A stretch of 22,560 nucleotides of DNA from a virus, in IMG/VR virus record IMGVR_UViG_3300046167_000340, positions 1-22,560 of that record; one strand, written 5' to 3'. A program made the translations under genes and the position numbers. Shown piece after piece: positions 5,843 to 12,648 of the stretch; the stretch's first letter is position 1; each line of letters begins with the position of its first letter. The notes under the pieces are model-generated. The model ran no database searches, was not told where the DNA came from, and saw only the letters and a program-made list of their open reading frames with translations.

Positions 5843-7933
5843 ATGAGGAAAGTAATATATGATATCGAAGCTAACAGCCTTACACCTACTAGGATCTGGT
5901 GTGTTGTAGCTAAGGATATTAACACTGATGAAGTGTTTACTTTCTTAGAGGATGACAAGGATAAGTTTGTTAAATTTTGTTCTGAAGTTCAACAGTTTAT
6001 AGGTCACAACATCCTTCAGTATGATAACTATTGGATGAATAAATTATGGGGTACTAACATTACAGTTGACCAGACACTTGACACTCTCGTGCTTTCTCGA
6101 CTGCTTAACTCTTGTAAAGAAGTTAAGGGTAAGATTGAACTTAAACGTGCCAAGAACCAACACTCTCTTCAAGCATGGGGTGATGGACAGTGTGCCGATT
6201 GGTATGATAAAGAGTTTACTATAGAGGAGGAGAAGTTATCCCCCTCGTTTCCTGATCTAACTGACGCAGTTGACTACGCCATGAAGATAAACAATTCGGA
6301 GAACATGAAGGCATCTCTTCCTTATAACGAATGGAAGGACGATGAACTATCCCATTACCACGATTTGTCTAACTACTACTTGGAAGATCATGACAGACCT
6401 ATGGAGTCCTGGGTGGTGCCTTATACAGTTTCTCGTAAGGAAGTTAGAAAGGTTAACCGATACTCAAAGATAGACTTTAATGAGTTTGATAAGTACACAC
6501 CTGAGATGTTGGTCTATTGTAAGCAGGATGTTGAGCTAAACCATAGAGTGTACTGTGAACTTAAGAAAGAAAGTAAGGGCTTTTCTTATCAAAGCATCAG
6601 GCTTGAGCATGCCCTCCAGGATATTCTTTGTAATCAAATGCGTAATGGATTTAAGATAGACGTTCCCTCTGCTAAAAGATTATTAGATAAATGCTCCACT
6701 AAGTGTAAAGAACTAGAGCAACAGATGCAGAAAGACTTCCCACCCGTGGCTAAACTCAAGAAAACTTATACTCCAAGGTTTAATTCTGATGGAGTAACTC
6801 ACAACATGGCATCCCTAGGACCTATGAAAACAGCCTATGGTTTTCAGTATAAGGGTGAAGCCTACAGTTATATAGATTGGGTTCCCTTTAATCTTAGCAG
6901 TCCAACACAGGTGGTAGAAAGACTGGAAGGACACTGGGATCCCAAGGAGAAGACAACTAAGGGTGCATACAAACTATCAGATAAGAACATTGCAACCATT
7001 AGAGATACTGCACCAGATAGTATCAAACAAATTAAACTATATCGTATGTACTCATCACGATGTAACGAACTTAAACAATGGATAGAAGGAGCAGAAGAAC
7101 ATGAAGATAGGAGACTTAGGGGACGTATTGTCCACATTGGTAGCTGGTCTGGTAGGGCTAGTCATTCTAAGCCTAACACTGCTAATATTTCTAGCGTGTC
7201 TATGCGTAAACTTAATGATGGATCAGGTAAGAAAGTTCCAGTCATGGGTGAAGAAGGTGGCTTTGGGTGGGAATGTCGATCCGTCTGGACAGTAGAAGAG
7301 GGTAATGTTCTTGTCGGTTGTGATGCATCGGGTATTCAACTACGAATACTTGCACACTACCTTAACAATCCAGTATATACTAAGGCTGTACTCAATGACA
7401 TTCATGACTTCAATGCTAAGACACTGGGTGTTAGTCGTGATGATGCTAAGACATTCATCTACTCCTGGCTACTAGGTGCAGGAGTTGTTAAGACTTCTGA
7501 GATACTTAACTGTTCAGTTTCTGAGGCTGTCAAGAAGAGAGAGAAGTTTGTTAACCTGACCCCAGGACTTGGAGACTTCTTAAAGATTAAGACTTTGATG
7601 GCTGATCGTGGTTGGTACCTTGGTCTTGACGGACGTAAGGTCTACCTACCTAGTGATCACCTGGCACTGACAGCATACCTTCAGAATGGTGAGCATGTTA
7701 TAATGGCACTGTCTAATATCTACTGGACTAAGTGGGCCAAGCAGAGAGACATACCGTTCAAGCAGTGTGGTTACATACATGATGAGTGGCAGGTTGAGAC
7801 ACCCACTAAGTATGCTGATACACTAGGCAACCTCATGAAACAATCGTTTCGAGTAGCAGGTGAGTATCTTAAACTTAACTGTCCATTAGATGGAGAATAT
7901 AATGTTGGAAGAAACTGGGCAGAGACCCACTAA
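5843..7933 (+). CDS. Family A (T7 gp5-like) DNA polymerase with 3'-5' exonuclease
   Basis: Replicative polymerase. ATG 5843 is chosen because AAAGGA lies at normal distance; ATG 5837 would sit one base from it. Exonuclease motifs are DIEANSL (D7, E9), FIGHNILQYDN and YCKQDVE, so proofreading looks intact. Polymerase motif A is CDASGIQLR (D494), motif B RDDAKTFIYSWLLGAG (K536, Y540), motif C YIHDEWQ (H646, D647, E648). The residue equivalent to Klenow F762/T7 Y526 is Tyr, as in T7. The position equivalent to Klenow E710 is Gln (Q499) and that of Y766 is Leu (L544), both unusual. The segment corresponding to the T7 thioredoxin-binding insertion is present but shorter. Length 696 aa, close to T7 gp5. 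Confidence 0.95.
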   Translation: MRKVIYDIEANSLTPTRIWCVVAKDINTDEVFTFLEDDKDKFVKFCSEVQQFIGHNILQYDNYWMNKLWGTNITVDQTLDTLVLSRLLNSCKEVKGKIELKRAKNQHSLQAWGDGQCADWYDKEFTIEEEKLSPSFPDLTDAVDYAMKINNSENMKASLPYNEWKDDELSHYHDLSNYYLEDHDRPMESWVVPYTVSRKEVRKVNRYSKIDFNEFDKYTPEMLVYCKQDVELNHRVYCELKKESKGFSYQSIRLEHALQDILCNQMRNGFKIDVPSAKRLLDKCSTKCKELEQQMQKDFPPVAKLKKTYTPRFNSDGVTHNMASLGPMKTAYGFQYKGEAYSYIDWVPFNLSSPTQVVERLEGHWDPKEKTTKGAYKLSDKNIATIRDTAPDSIKQIKLYRMYSSRCNELKQWIEGAEEHEDRRLRGRIVHIGSWSGRASHSKPNTANISSVSMRKLNDGSGKKVPVMGEEGGFGWECRSVWTVEEGNVLVGCDASGIQLRILAHYLNNPVYTKAVLNDIHDFNAKTLGVSRDDAKTFIYSWLLGAGVVKTSEILNCSVSEAVKKREKFVNLTPGLGDFLKIKTLMADRGWYLGLDGRKVYLPSDHLALTAYLQNGEHVIMALSNIYWTKWAKQRDIPFKQCGYIHDEWQVETPTKYADTLGNLMKQSFRVAGEYLKLNCPLDGEYNVGRNWAETH

Positions 7934-7949
7934 AAGGAGGATAAAGACA

Positions 7950-8189
7950 ATGCCTAAGACTGTTAAGATTACAGATAGAATGATCCATTTACAATATGAC
8001 TATGCGATAACTCCTATGGGTATTTACTTATCGGATGGGGCTTACTTAAGTCCCCAAGAATACTATGCAATGGATAATCAGATTTTCGACTGGGAGTATG
8101 TGGGTAAAAAATATAAAGATCACTACGGTTATGACGAGGAGACAGATGGAAGAAAAGCATGGAGAAGAAAGAGCCAAACGCAACTGTGA
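7950..8189 (+). CDS. Hypothetical small phage protein (79 aa)
   Basis: ATG 7950 follows a strong AAAAGGAGGATAAAGACA leader; an in-frame codon at 7890 lies inside the polymerase gene and is unlikely. The protein is Tyr-rich (IYLSDGAYLSPQEYYAMDN, WEYVGKKYKDHYGYDEE) and ends in a basic tail. No family recognised. It is the last gene before the promoter at 8221. Confidence 0.55.
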   Translation: MPKTVKITDRMIHLQYDYAITPMGIYLSDGAYLSPQEYYAMDNQIFDWEYVGKKYKDHYGYDEETDGRKAWRRKSQTQL

Positions 8190-8220
8190 TATCAATGGTT
8201 GTTTTTGAGAATATTAATAC

Positions 8221-8249
8221 TTGACAGACTAATCAAGATGTGCTATAAG
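8221..8249 (+). promoter_or_regulatory. Strong sigma70-type promoter (HTH-SSB operon)
   Basis: Perfect TTGACA at 8221-8226, a 17-nt spacer, and TATAAG at 8244-8249. Transcription would start near 8256, giving a leader with the hairpin at 8265 and then the HTH gene at 8300. It would also serve SSB and the nucleases downstream. Confidence 0.85.
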
Positions 8250-8264
8250 AGTTCATCATAAAGA

Positions 8265-8295
8265 GAACCATTACGGTTCATACATTTGGAGACTA
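8265..8295 (+). promoter_or_regulatory. Leader hairpin plus GGAGACTA ribosome site, copy 1
   Basis: GAACC (8265-8269), loop ATTAC, GGTTC (8275-8279) form a perfect 5-bp stem. Eight nucleotides later comes GGAGACTA (8288-8295), the ribosome site of the HTH gene. The same element with identical spacing precedes SSB at 8578-8608. The shared geometry suggests a translational control element acting on both genes. Confidence 0.65.
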
Positions 8296-8299
8296 CACC

Positions 8300-8566
8300 A
8301 TGACTAACGCTGAATATGTTTTACAAGAGCTACAAAAAGGACGTACAATAACAAGACGAGATATCTATAATGAGATTGGATACTTTAAAACTCCTACTGC
8401 AGTCAGTAGACTGAGAGCTGAAGGACACAACATAAAAGGTACGTCAGTTAAGTTTACTAATATTTTAGGAAATAAATGTAGATATCATTCTTATGTCCTT
8501 GAAGAAACATATGAGAGTAAAGATGAGGATACACTATTACAGAGTGATCTCTTTTCATCACAATAA
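8300..8566 (+). CDS. Winged-helix/HTH DNA-binding protein (88 aa)
   Basis: Residues about 3-50 (YVLQELQKGRTITRRDIYNE, then a VSRLRAEGHNI recognition-helix-like segment) match the small helix-turn-helix family that includes HTH_39-like phage proteins: a first helix, T-x-x-D-I motif, S-R-L-R-x-E-G-H-x-I, then a beta wing (YHSYVLEE). The C-terminus is acidic. It is the first gene behind the strong 8221 promoter and carries its own leader hairpin, so it may be an autoregulator or control the SSB operon. This regulatory role is inference; DNA binding is a family expectation. Confidence 0.75.
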   Translation: MTNAEYVLQELQKGRTITRRDIYNEIGYFKTPTAVSRLRAEGHNIKGTSVKFTNILGNKCRYHSYVLEETYESKDEDTLLQSDLFSSQ

Positions 8567-8577
8567 TTTATTAAACA

Positions 8578-8608
8578 GAGCCGCTAAGGTTCACATAACA
8601 GGAGACTA
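8578..8608 (+). promoter_or_regulatory. Leader hairpin plus GGAGACTA ribosome site, copy 2 (SSB)
   Basis: GAGCC (8578-8582), loop GCTAA, GGTTC (8588-8592) form a 5-bp stem with one G-U pair. GGAGACTA (8601-8608) follows after 8 nt, as in the copy at 8265. The stem position that differs (A to G) keeps pairing, which favours an RNA structure. SSB translation is the direct target. Confidence 0.65.
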
Positions 8609-8613
8609 TACTA

Positions 8614-9186
8614 ATGGCCAACACACAAACATTCAAGACTTTAAAGCTAGATGGAGAAGCCCTCTACCTGAAGCCCTGGCAGAACCAACGGGGTGAACTC
8701 TATGGTCCAACTGATAGGGATCAGTATGAGGTTACACTTGTTAACCTTACAGAGGAATCAATGGCTGCAGCTAAGGCAGCAGGACGAGCACCTACTGTCT
8801 CTAGTCCTAACTCAAGTAAACACAACGCAGGTATCCTTGAGTACTACAAAATTACATCTCAATACCCTATTAAGTTTGCTGATTCACAGGGTAATCCTAT
8901 TGAGGATGGAACTCATGTGGGTAACGGAAGTAAGATACGTGTCTACGTTGAGGTTCGTGAGATCAGTAAGGAGTATCAGAAGGGTAACACTCACAAGTTT
9001 TATGCTACTGCTGTTCAACTTATTAAACTGGTAGAGATGCCAGAAGATCCAAACTTTGTAGCCAGTGGTGGTGTACAGTTTGATAAGGTTGATAACGGGT
9101 ACGTTACAACAGCACCAGAGGCTAATGGATTTACTGAAGTAAAGCCTGAGTTTGATACGATAAGTGATGATGAGATACCGTTTTAA
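8614..9186 (+). CDS. Single-stranded DNA-binding protein, T7 gp2.5-like
   Basis: 190 aa, the usual size of T7-like SSBs. The start has GGAGACTA upstream. The OB-fold body includes LYGPTDRDQYEVTLVNL at about residues 29-46, an Ala-rich helix (SMAAAKAAGR), and IRVYVEVREI near 107. The C-terminus is an acidic tail ending in an aromatic residue (DTISDDEIPF), the hallmark by which gp2.5 docks on polymerase and helicase. It coats ssDNA and organises the replisome. The stop codon TAA overlaps the ATG of the exonuclease by one base. A leader hairpin shared with the HTH gene suggests translational regulation. Confidence 0.85.
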   Translation: MANTQTFKTLKLDGEALYLKPWQNQRGELYGPTDRDQYEVTLVNLTEESMAAAKAAGRAPTVSSPNSSKHNAGILEYYKITSQYPIKFADSQGNPIEDGTHVGNGSKIRVYVEVREISKEYQKGNTHKFYATAVQLIKLVEMPEDPNFVASGGVQFDKVDNGYVTTAPEANGFTEVKPEFDTISDDEIPF

Positions 9187-10052
9187 TGGCGGTCCAAAAA
9201 GACATTGAAACCCTGGTGGATGATATCTATGACATGTTTAGAACAGGCAAAGACTTCACCCCAGGGGACACGGCAGAGCTGGCCTCACGGTTAGCTCGTG
9301 CCATCACCAAGAAGTTTAAGATTAGGAAAGGTCCTGCACGTAGGGATAAGCTACGTCCCTCTAACATAGGCCAACCTGATAGGCTTCTGTACTTTAATGT
9401 CAAGGCTGATCCTATTGAGGATAAGTTTGCACCTGAGCAGTTGCTTAACTTTCTCTATGGTGATATCTGTGAGGAGCTTATGTTATGGTTAGCAGAACAA
9501 TCAGGACATGAAGTAACTCATATGCAACATCCTGTTAATGGGTATGGTTTAAGGGGCTACATGGACTGTAGGATAGACGGTAAGAATGTTGATGCTAAGT
9601 CTGCTTTTGCCGCTAACTTTAAGAAGTTTAAGGATGGTTCGATCAAGGCACCAGGAAAGGATCCTTACGGTTACATTGCTCAACTGTCTTACTACGAACA
9701 GGTCCAAGGGGGTAGTGACACAGCATACTTTTTTGCCTTTAACAAGATTGGATCTTTGGCACTAACCGCTGTCAATCCTGTGGAACAGGTCAATGCTGAG
9801 GCAAGAGTTAAACACCTTACTGAAATACTTAAGAAGGATGAGCCACCCGAAGAGTTATGTTATGAGCCTGAGCCTGATGGTAAAGCAGGTAACATGAAGC
9901 TTGGTATCCACTGTAGTAGGTGTGATCACAAACGTAAGTGTCATCCTGACTTAAGAACTTTTGCCTACAAACCATGGAGGTATCTAACTCATGTTGAGAA
10001 GCTACCAAAGGTTGAAGAGGTTTTACCTATCGAAGAAGTTGAGCCAGCATGA
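9186..10052 (+). CDS. PD-(D/E)XK exonuclease, RecB/Cas4-like, with C-terminal Cys cluster
   Basis: 288 aa. The N-terminal region has RPSNIGQPDR, a conserved entry motif of phage RecB-type nucleases. Then come YGDICEELM (E96/E97), GYMDCRID (D127), NVDAKS (D136, K138) and YIAQLSYYEQ (Q166, Y169/Y170). Together these form the E, D, D-x-K and Q-xxx-Y pattern of the PD-(D/E)XK nuclease core. The C-terminus carries four cysteines, one in EELCYE and three in HCSRCDHKRKC. They could hold a zinc or Fe-S cluster, as in Cas4/AddB, but the usual N-terminal cysteine is replaced (GQPD). Likely role: host DNA degradation or end processing and recombination with SSB. Starts one base inside the SSB stop. Confidence 0.85.
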   Translation: MAVQKDIETLVDDIYDMFRTGKDFTPGDTAELASRLARAITKKFKIRKGPARRDKLRPSNIGQPDRLLYFNVKADPIEDKFAPEQLLNFLYGDICEELMLWLAEQSGHEVTHMQHPVNGYGLRGYMDCRIDGKNVDAKSAFAANFKKFKDGSIKAPGKDPYGYIAQLSYYEQVQGGSDTAYFFAFNKIGSLALTAVNPVEQVNAEARVKHLTEILKKDEPPEELCYEPEPDGKAGNMKLGIHCSRCDHKRKCHPDLRTFAYKPWRYLTHVEKLPKVEEVLPIEEVEPA

Positions 10053-10495
10053 AACACCACTGGAAAGGGCTGACACCTAACCCTAGTAAGTACTTTGGAT
10101 TTACTTATGTTATCAATGAGTTACCTACCAGTAAGTACTACGTTGGTAAGAAACAGTTTTGGATATCTAGTGGTAAGGTTAAGAAGGGTAGCCTCAGGCC
10201 TAACAAGTCAGAGGCTACCTGGAACCCACTTCACTGGAAGGAATCTAATTGGGCTTCATATACAGGTTCATCTAAGGAATTGAATAAGTTAATTAAGTCT
10301 AACCCTAAGAACTTTAAGTACATTATTATCGGACAGTACACATGTAAGGCTGACTTAGTTTACGCAGAATGTAAAGCTCAGTTTGACTACGATGTTATGG
10401 TTGCAAGGGATAAGAGTGGTGATCGCCTTTCCTACAATAAACAAATTGCAGCTATTAGGTTTATCCCACCCTGGAAAGATAGAGAAGAGTTATGA
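10049..10495 (+). CDS. GIY-YIG-like endonuclease
   Basis: 148 aa, overlapping the exonuclease by 4 nt. The N-terminus has FTYVINELPTSKYYVGKK, which fits a diverged GIY-YIG signature (TYV ... YVG). It is followed by W-x-SYTGSSKELNKLI and an IIGQY strand, then YAECKAQFDYDV with the likely catalytic Glu, and YNKQI. Phages encode related nucleases with this K-Y-(I/V)-G-K-K...Y-x-G-S-S pattern. Likely a structure-specific or nicking endonuclease functionally similar to the T7 endonuclease in the same part of the genome, though the fold differs. The enzyme class is fairly confident, substrate unknown. Confidence 0.7.
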   Translation: MKHHWKGLTPNPSKYFGFTYVINELPTSKYYVGKKQFWISSGKVKKGSLRPNKSEATWNPLHWKESNWASYTGSSKELNKLIKSNPKNFKYIIIGQYTCKADLVYAECKAQFDYDVMVARDKSGDRLSYNKQIAAIRFIPPWKDREEL

Positions 10496-10755
10496 GTACA
10501 AATAAACATAAGATAATGACTAAGTTGCACGATACTTCTGAGTTCAATGATGCAGTTAATCTTTTGATTACGATTGAGGATAATAAACTTATTATAGTTC
10601 CTTACGGAGGGACCTTTGACAACACACCTACTGAACAGGCTCGTGAAGTTTATCAGTTAGTTACATTACTTCTTCAAGTATTTGATGACTACGGTGGTGT
10701 TTCAGTTACAGATGATATGCTATCACAGCACATGAGTTCAAACATAAAACATTAA
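10492..10755 (+). CDS. Hypothetical phage protein (87 aa)
   Basis: Overlaps the GIY-YIG gene by 4 nt (ATGA), so it is translationally coupled. It starts with a basic stretch, has a beta-like LLITIEDNKLIIVPYGG segment and a helical EVYQLVTLLLQVFDDY segment, and is otherwise featureless. No family recognised. Operon position between two nucleases is the only clue to function. Confidence 0.6.
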   Translation: MSTNKHKIMTKLHDTSEFNDAVNLLITIEDNKLIIVPYGGTFDNTPTEQAREVYQLVTLLLQVFDDYGGVSVTDDMLSQHMSSNIKH

Positions 10756-10766
10756 AGGATATAGAA

Positions 10767-11552
10767 ATGGATAAACAAATTAAAATACTAACCTATGACA
10801 TAGAGACAGCACCTAAGTTGGCCAATGTCTGGGATATCTGGAATCAAAACATCCCTCCAAGTATGATGATGGAGGATGGATACATTCTAAGTTGGGCAGC
10901 TAAGTGGCTTGATTCAGATGAGATCCTAAGTAACTCATTGATTGAACACGATAATAAGATTGAGAATGAGGGCAAGATGGTTAAAGAACTCTACGATCTT
11001 ATGGAAGAGGCTGATGTCCTGGTGGGTTATAACTCTGATAAGTTTGACAGGAAGCATGTGAACACGGCATTCCTAAAGGCAGGGCTGACACCTCCCTCAA
11101 CCAGTAAGTCTATTGATCTCTTCAAGGTTGTCAAGTCTAACTTTAAGTTTACTTCTAATAAACTAGACTTTGTTCTTGGCAAGCTTGGTATTAAACAAAA
11201 GCTAAACCACAGAGGGTTTGACTTATGGAAAGGTTGCATGGAGGGAGACATGGAGTGTTGGGCTGAGATGGTAGAGTACAATGAACAGGATGTTGAAGTG
11301 ACTGAACTTCTTTACAAGAAGCTTCTACCCTGGATCAAGAACCACCCTTGTCGTAGCATGTACACGGATACTATAAACCTTAAACCTTCATGTAACAACT
11401 GCGGATCTACAAGGGTAATTAAGAAAGGATTAGAAGTACTTAAGTTTACATCTTACCAGAGATACAAGTGTACAAACTGTGGTAATAATATGAGAGGCAA
11501 GGAACTTCAGAATAGTCCAGAGAAAAGAAAAAGTATCTTAGTAAATGTGTAG
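10767..11552 (+). CDS. DnaQ-like 3'-5' exonuclease fused to a C-terminal zinc ribbon
   Basis: 261 aa with an AAAGGATATAGAA leader. The first ~190 residues form an RNase H-like DEDD exonuclease: YDIETAP (D11, E13), VLVGYNSDKFD (Exo II) and YNEQDVEVTELLY (Exo III, Y-x3-D). The C-terminal part has CNNCGS ... CTNCGN around a KFTSYQRYK linker, a zinc ribbon like those of transposases and HNH/homing nucleases. This is a second proofreading-type nuclease besides that in the polymerase. It likely processes DNA or RNA ends during replication or recombination; the ribbon would target nucleic acid. Last gene before the promoter at 11570. Confidence 0.85.
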   Translation: MDKQIKILTYDIETAPKLANVWDIWNQNIPPSMMMEDGYILSWAAKWLDSDEILSNSLIEHDNKIENEGKMVKELYDLMEEADVLVGYNSDKFDRKHVNTAFLKAGLTPPSTSKSIDLFKVVKSNFKFTSNKLDFVLGKLGIKQKLNHRGFDLWKGCMEGDMECWAEMVEYNEQDVEVTELLYKKLLPWIKNHPCRSMYTDTINLKPSCNNCGSTRVIKKGLEVLKFTSYQRYKCTNCGNNMRGKELQNSPEKRKSILVNV

Positions 11553-11569
11553 ACTTGTGGAGAATTATC

Positions 11570-11598
11570 TTGACAAATAACTTAAATTATGGTATAAC
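11570..11598 (+). promoter_or_regulatory. Strong sigma70-type promoter
   Basis: TTGACA at 11570-11575, 17-nt spacer ending TTATGG, and TATAAC at 11593-11598. It drives the short lipoprotein gene at 11629, which is closed by the terminator at 11970. The CTTGACAA ... TTATGGTATAA pattern is repeated in the promoter at 11992. Confidence 0.85.
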
Positions 11599-11628
11599 TA
11601 TTATACTTAAATACTCAAAGGAAATTAA

Positions 11629-11952
11629 ATGAAACTACTTGAAAATTTAAAAAAAGAAATTAAACAAATTATGGAGTGGAGAAAGTATGGCCGCAATACT
11701 CAGATTGCACTAGCTACACTCTTTGTTTTGATTGCCTTGCTTCTAATAACAGGTTGTTCTAGTTCTAAAGCTTACGCTGATGAGCTTACTGTTGAGGCCG
11801 TAGAAGAGGTTACTGTAGAAAAAACTAAAGAAGAAGATAAAGAAGGGCCTGTACTTAAAGACGTAGAGGGTAGTATCCCAAAGCTTACTTTAGTCGAACC
11901 TAATCCAGAGACTCCTCAACGGGTTTCGATAAGGTACTCTGCCCCCTACTAG
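11629..11952 (+). CDS. Small lipoprotein with long cytoplasmic-like N-terminus (107 aa)
   Basis: AAAGGAAATTAA precedes the ATG. Residues 1-25 are basic and amphipathic (LKKEIKQIMEWRKYGR), followed by a hydrophobic segment (IALATLFVLIALLLITG) leading into the lipobox LITGC. The Cys is at about residue 43. The mature part begins SSSKAYAD and is acidic and low-complexity (VEAVEEVTVEKTKEEDKEG), with Pro/Thr-rich end. It looks like an envelope lipoprotein translated as its own transcription unit. Unusual N-terminal length: either the true start is later, at M35-equivalent ATGs, or the region is a real cytoplasmic domain. No family recognised. Superinfection exclusion is one possibility, unsupported by sequence. 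Confidence 0.65.
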   Translation: MKLLENLKKEIKQIMEWRKYGRNTQIALATLFVLIALLLITGCSSSKAYADELTVEAVEEVTVEKTKEEDKEGPVLKDVEGSIPKLTLVEPNPETPQRVSIRYSAPY

Positions 11953-11969
11953 CTTGATCTACTAAAACT

Positions 11970-12010
11970 AAAGGGCTTGTAAAGGTAACTCTTGACAAGC
12001 CCTTTCTTTT
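11970..12010 (+). terminator. Rho-independent terminator overlapping the next promoter
   Basis: AAAGGGCTTGT (11970-11980) pairs perfectly with ACAAGCCCTTT (11995-12005), 11 bp around a 14-nt loop, followed by CTTTT. It lies 18 nt after the lipoprotein stop. The 3' arm contains part of the TTGACA -35 box of the next promoter. Confidence 0.85.
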
Positions 12011-12020
12011 ATGGTATAAG
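11992..12020 (+). promoter_or_regulatory. Strong sigma70-type promoter (DUF3310-RNR operon)
   Basis: TTGACA at 11992-11997, 17-nt spacer, TATAAG at 12015-12020. The -35 box lies inside the 3' arm of the preceding terminator, so read-through from upstream is stopped exactly where the next unit begins. A second TATAAT at 12028-12033 has no matching -35 box. Confidence 0.85.
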
Positions 12021-12058
12021 GATATCATATAATGATACTAAAATAAAAAGGAAATGGC

Positions 12059-12232
12059 ATGGACTGTTGGCACTGTAGAACGGAACTTATATGGGGTGGA
12101 GACATTGACGTAGAAGACATGGTACTAGGAGATATGATACACAGCAATCTATCCTGTCCTAATGAAGATTGCAGGGCCATGTATGAAGTGTACTTGCCCT
12201 TACAAAAGGAGAAAAATCATGAGCAAGACTAA
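12059..12232 (+). CDS. Small zinc-ribbon protein (57 aa)
   Basis: ATG 12059 follows AAAAAGGAAATGGC. An overlapping 19-codon frame at 12054 is less likely. The protein opens with CWHC and has CPNEDC near the middle, so CxxC...CxxxxC could bind one zinc. The C-terminal half is acidic. It overlaps the DUF3310 gene by 14 nt, consistent with coupling in the nucleotide-metabolism operon. Function unknown. Confidence 0.6.
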   Translation: MDCWHCRTELIWGGDIDVEDMVLGDMIHSNLSCPNEDCRAMYEVYLPLQKEKNHEQD

Positions 12233-12494
12233 AGAAGATCTGGTAAACCAACCCCCTCACTACACACAGGGAAGTATTGAGTGTAAGGATGCGATGATTG
12301 CAGCATTCGGTAGAGAGAAGTATGAAACCTTTTGTAAATTAAATGCTTTTAAATATCTATGGAGGAGTGACCATAAGGGTAACTCTACACAAGACATCGG
12401 TAAGGCTAAGTGGTACATGGATCAGATAGGTGCAAAACATACAAGCATAGTGCCGTATCCAAGAAGAGGGAATAAATTTGATGCTGACATTTAA
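12219..12494 (+). CDS. DUF3310-family protein (91 aa)
   Basis: ATG 12219 is chosen because AAAAGGAGAAAAATC lies just before it; an earlier in-frame codon is inside the previous gene. It has the family's VNQPPHYTQGSIECKDAM start, then FCKLNAFKYLWRSDHKGNS, and AKWYMDQIG. This N-x-P-x-H-Y ... G-x-I-E ... N-A-x-K-Y-L-W-R ... D-x-x-K-A-x-W-Y pattern is diagnostic of DUF3310. The family is common in phages and sometimes annotated as a nucleotide kinase, but its activity is not established. Co-transcription with a ribonucleotide reductase fits a nucleotide-metabolism role. Confidence 0.9.
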   Translation: MSKTKEDLVNQPPHYTQGSIECKDAMIAAFGREKYETFCKLNAFKYLWRSDHKGNSTQDIGKAKWYMDQIGAKHTSIVPYPRRGNKFDADI

Positions 12495-12648
12495 ACGAGT
12501 AACAGATGAAGACAGTGGAATGGATCTATACACATCTTACGGTAGCAACGGTGCTATCCTGGAGAAAGACTTAGATCATTGGACAGTCACAAGGATAATG
12601 AAGTACTTAGATATTTCAAATGTAACTTATAAGGAAGAAGACGAATGA
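12481..12648 (+). CDS. Hypothetical small protein (55 aa)
   Basis: ATG 12481 overlaps the DUF3310 gene by 14 nt, with AGAGGG about 11 nt upstream. The stop TGA 12646-12648 overlaps the ATGATG start of the RNR gene. The protein is mixed alpha/beta and acidic (ILEKDLDHWTVTRIMKYLD, ending KEEDE). No motif recognised. The overlaps on both sides argue for a real coupled gene. Confidence 0.55.
   Translation: MLTFKRVTDEDSGMDLYTSYGSNGAILEKDLDHWTVTRIMKYLDISNVTYKEEDE

Noticed and set aside
9186-10052. Cas4 of a CRISPR system
   Set aside because: The nuclease core is similar, but the N-terminal cysteine is missing and the context is phage replication without other cas genes. A phage exonuclease is the better call.
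12054-12113. 19-codon frame beginning at ATG 12054
   Set aside because: It is short and unremarkable, whereas the overlapping frame at 12059 gives a zinc-ribbon protein coupled to the next gene.
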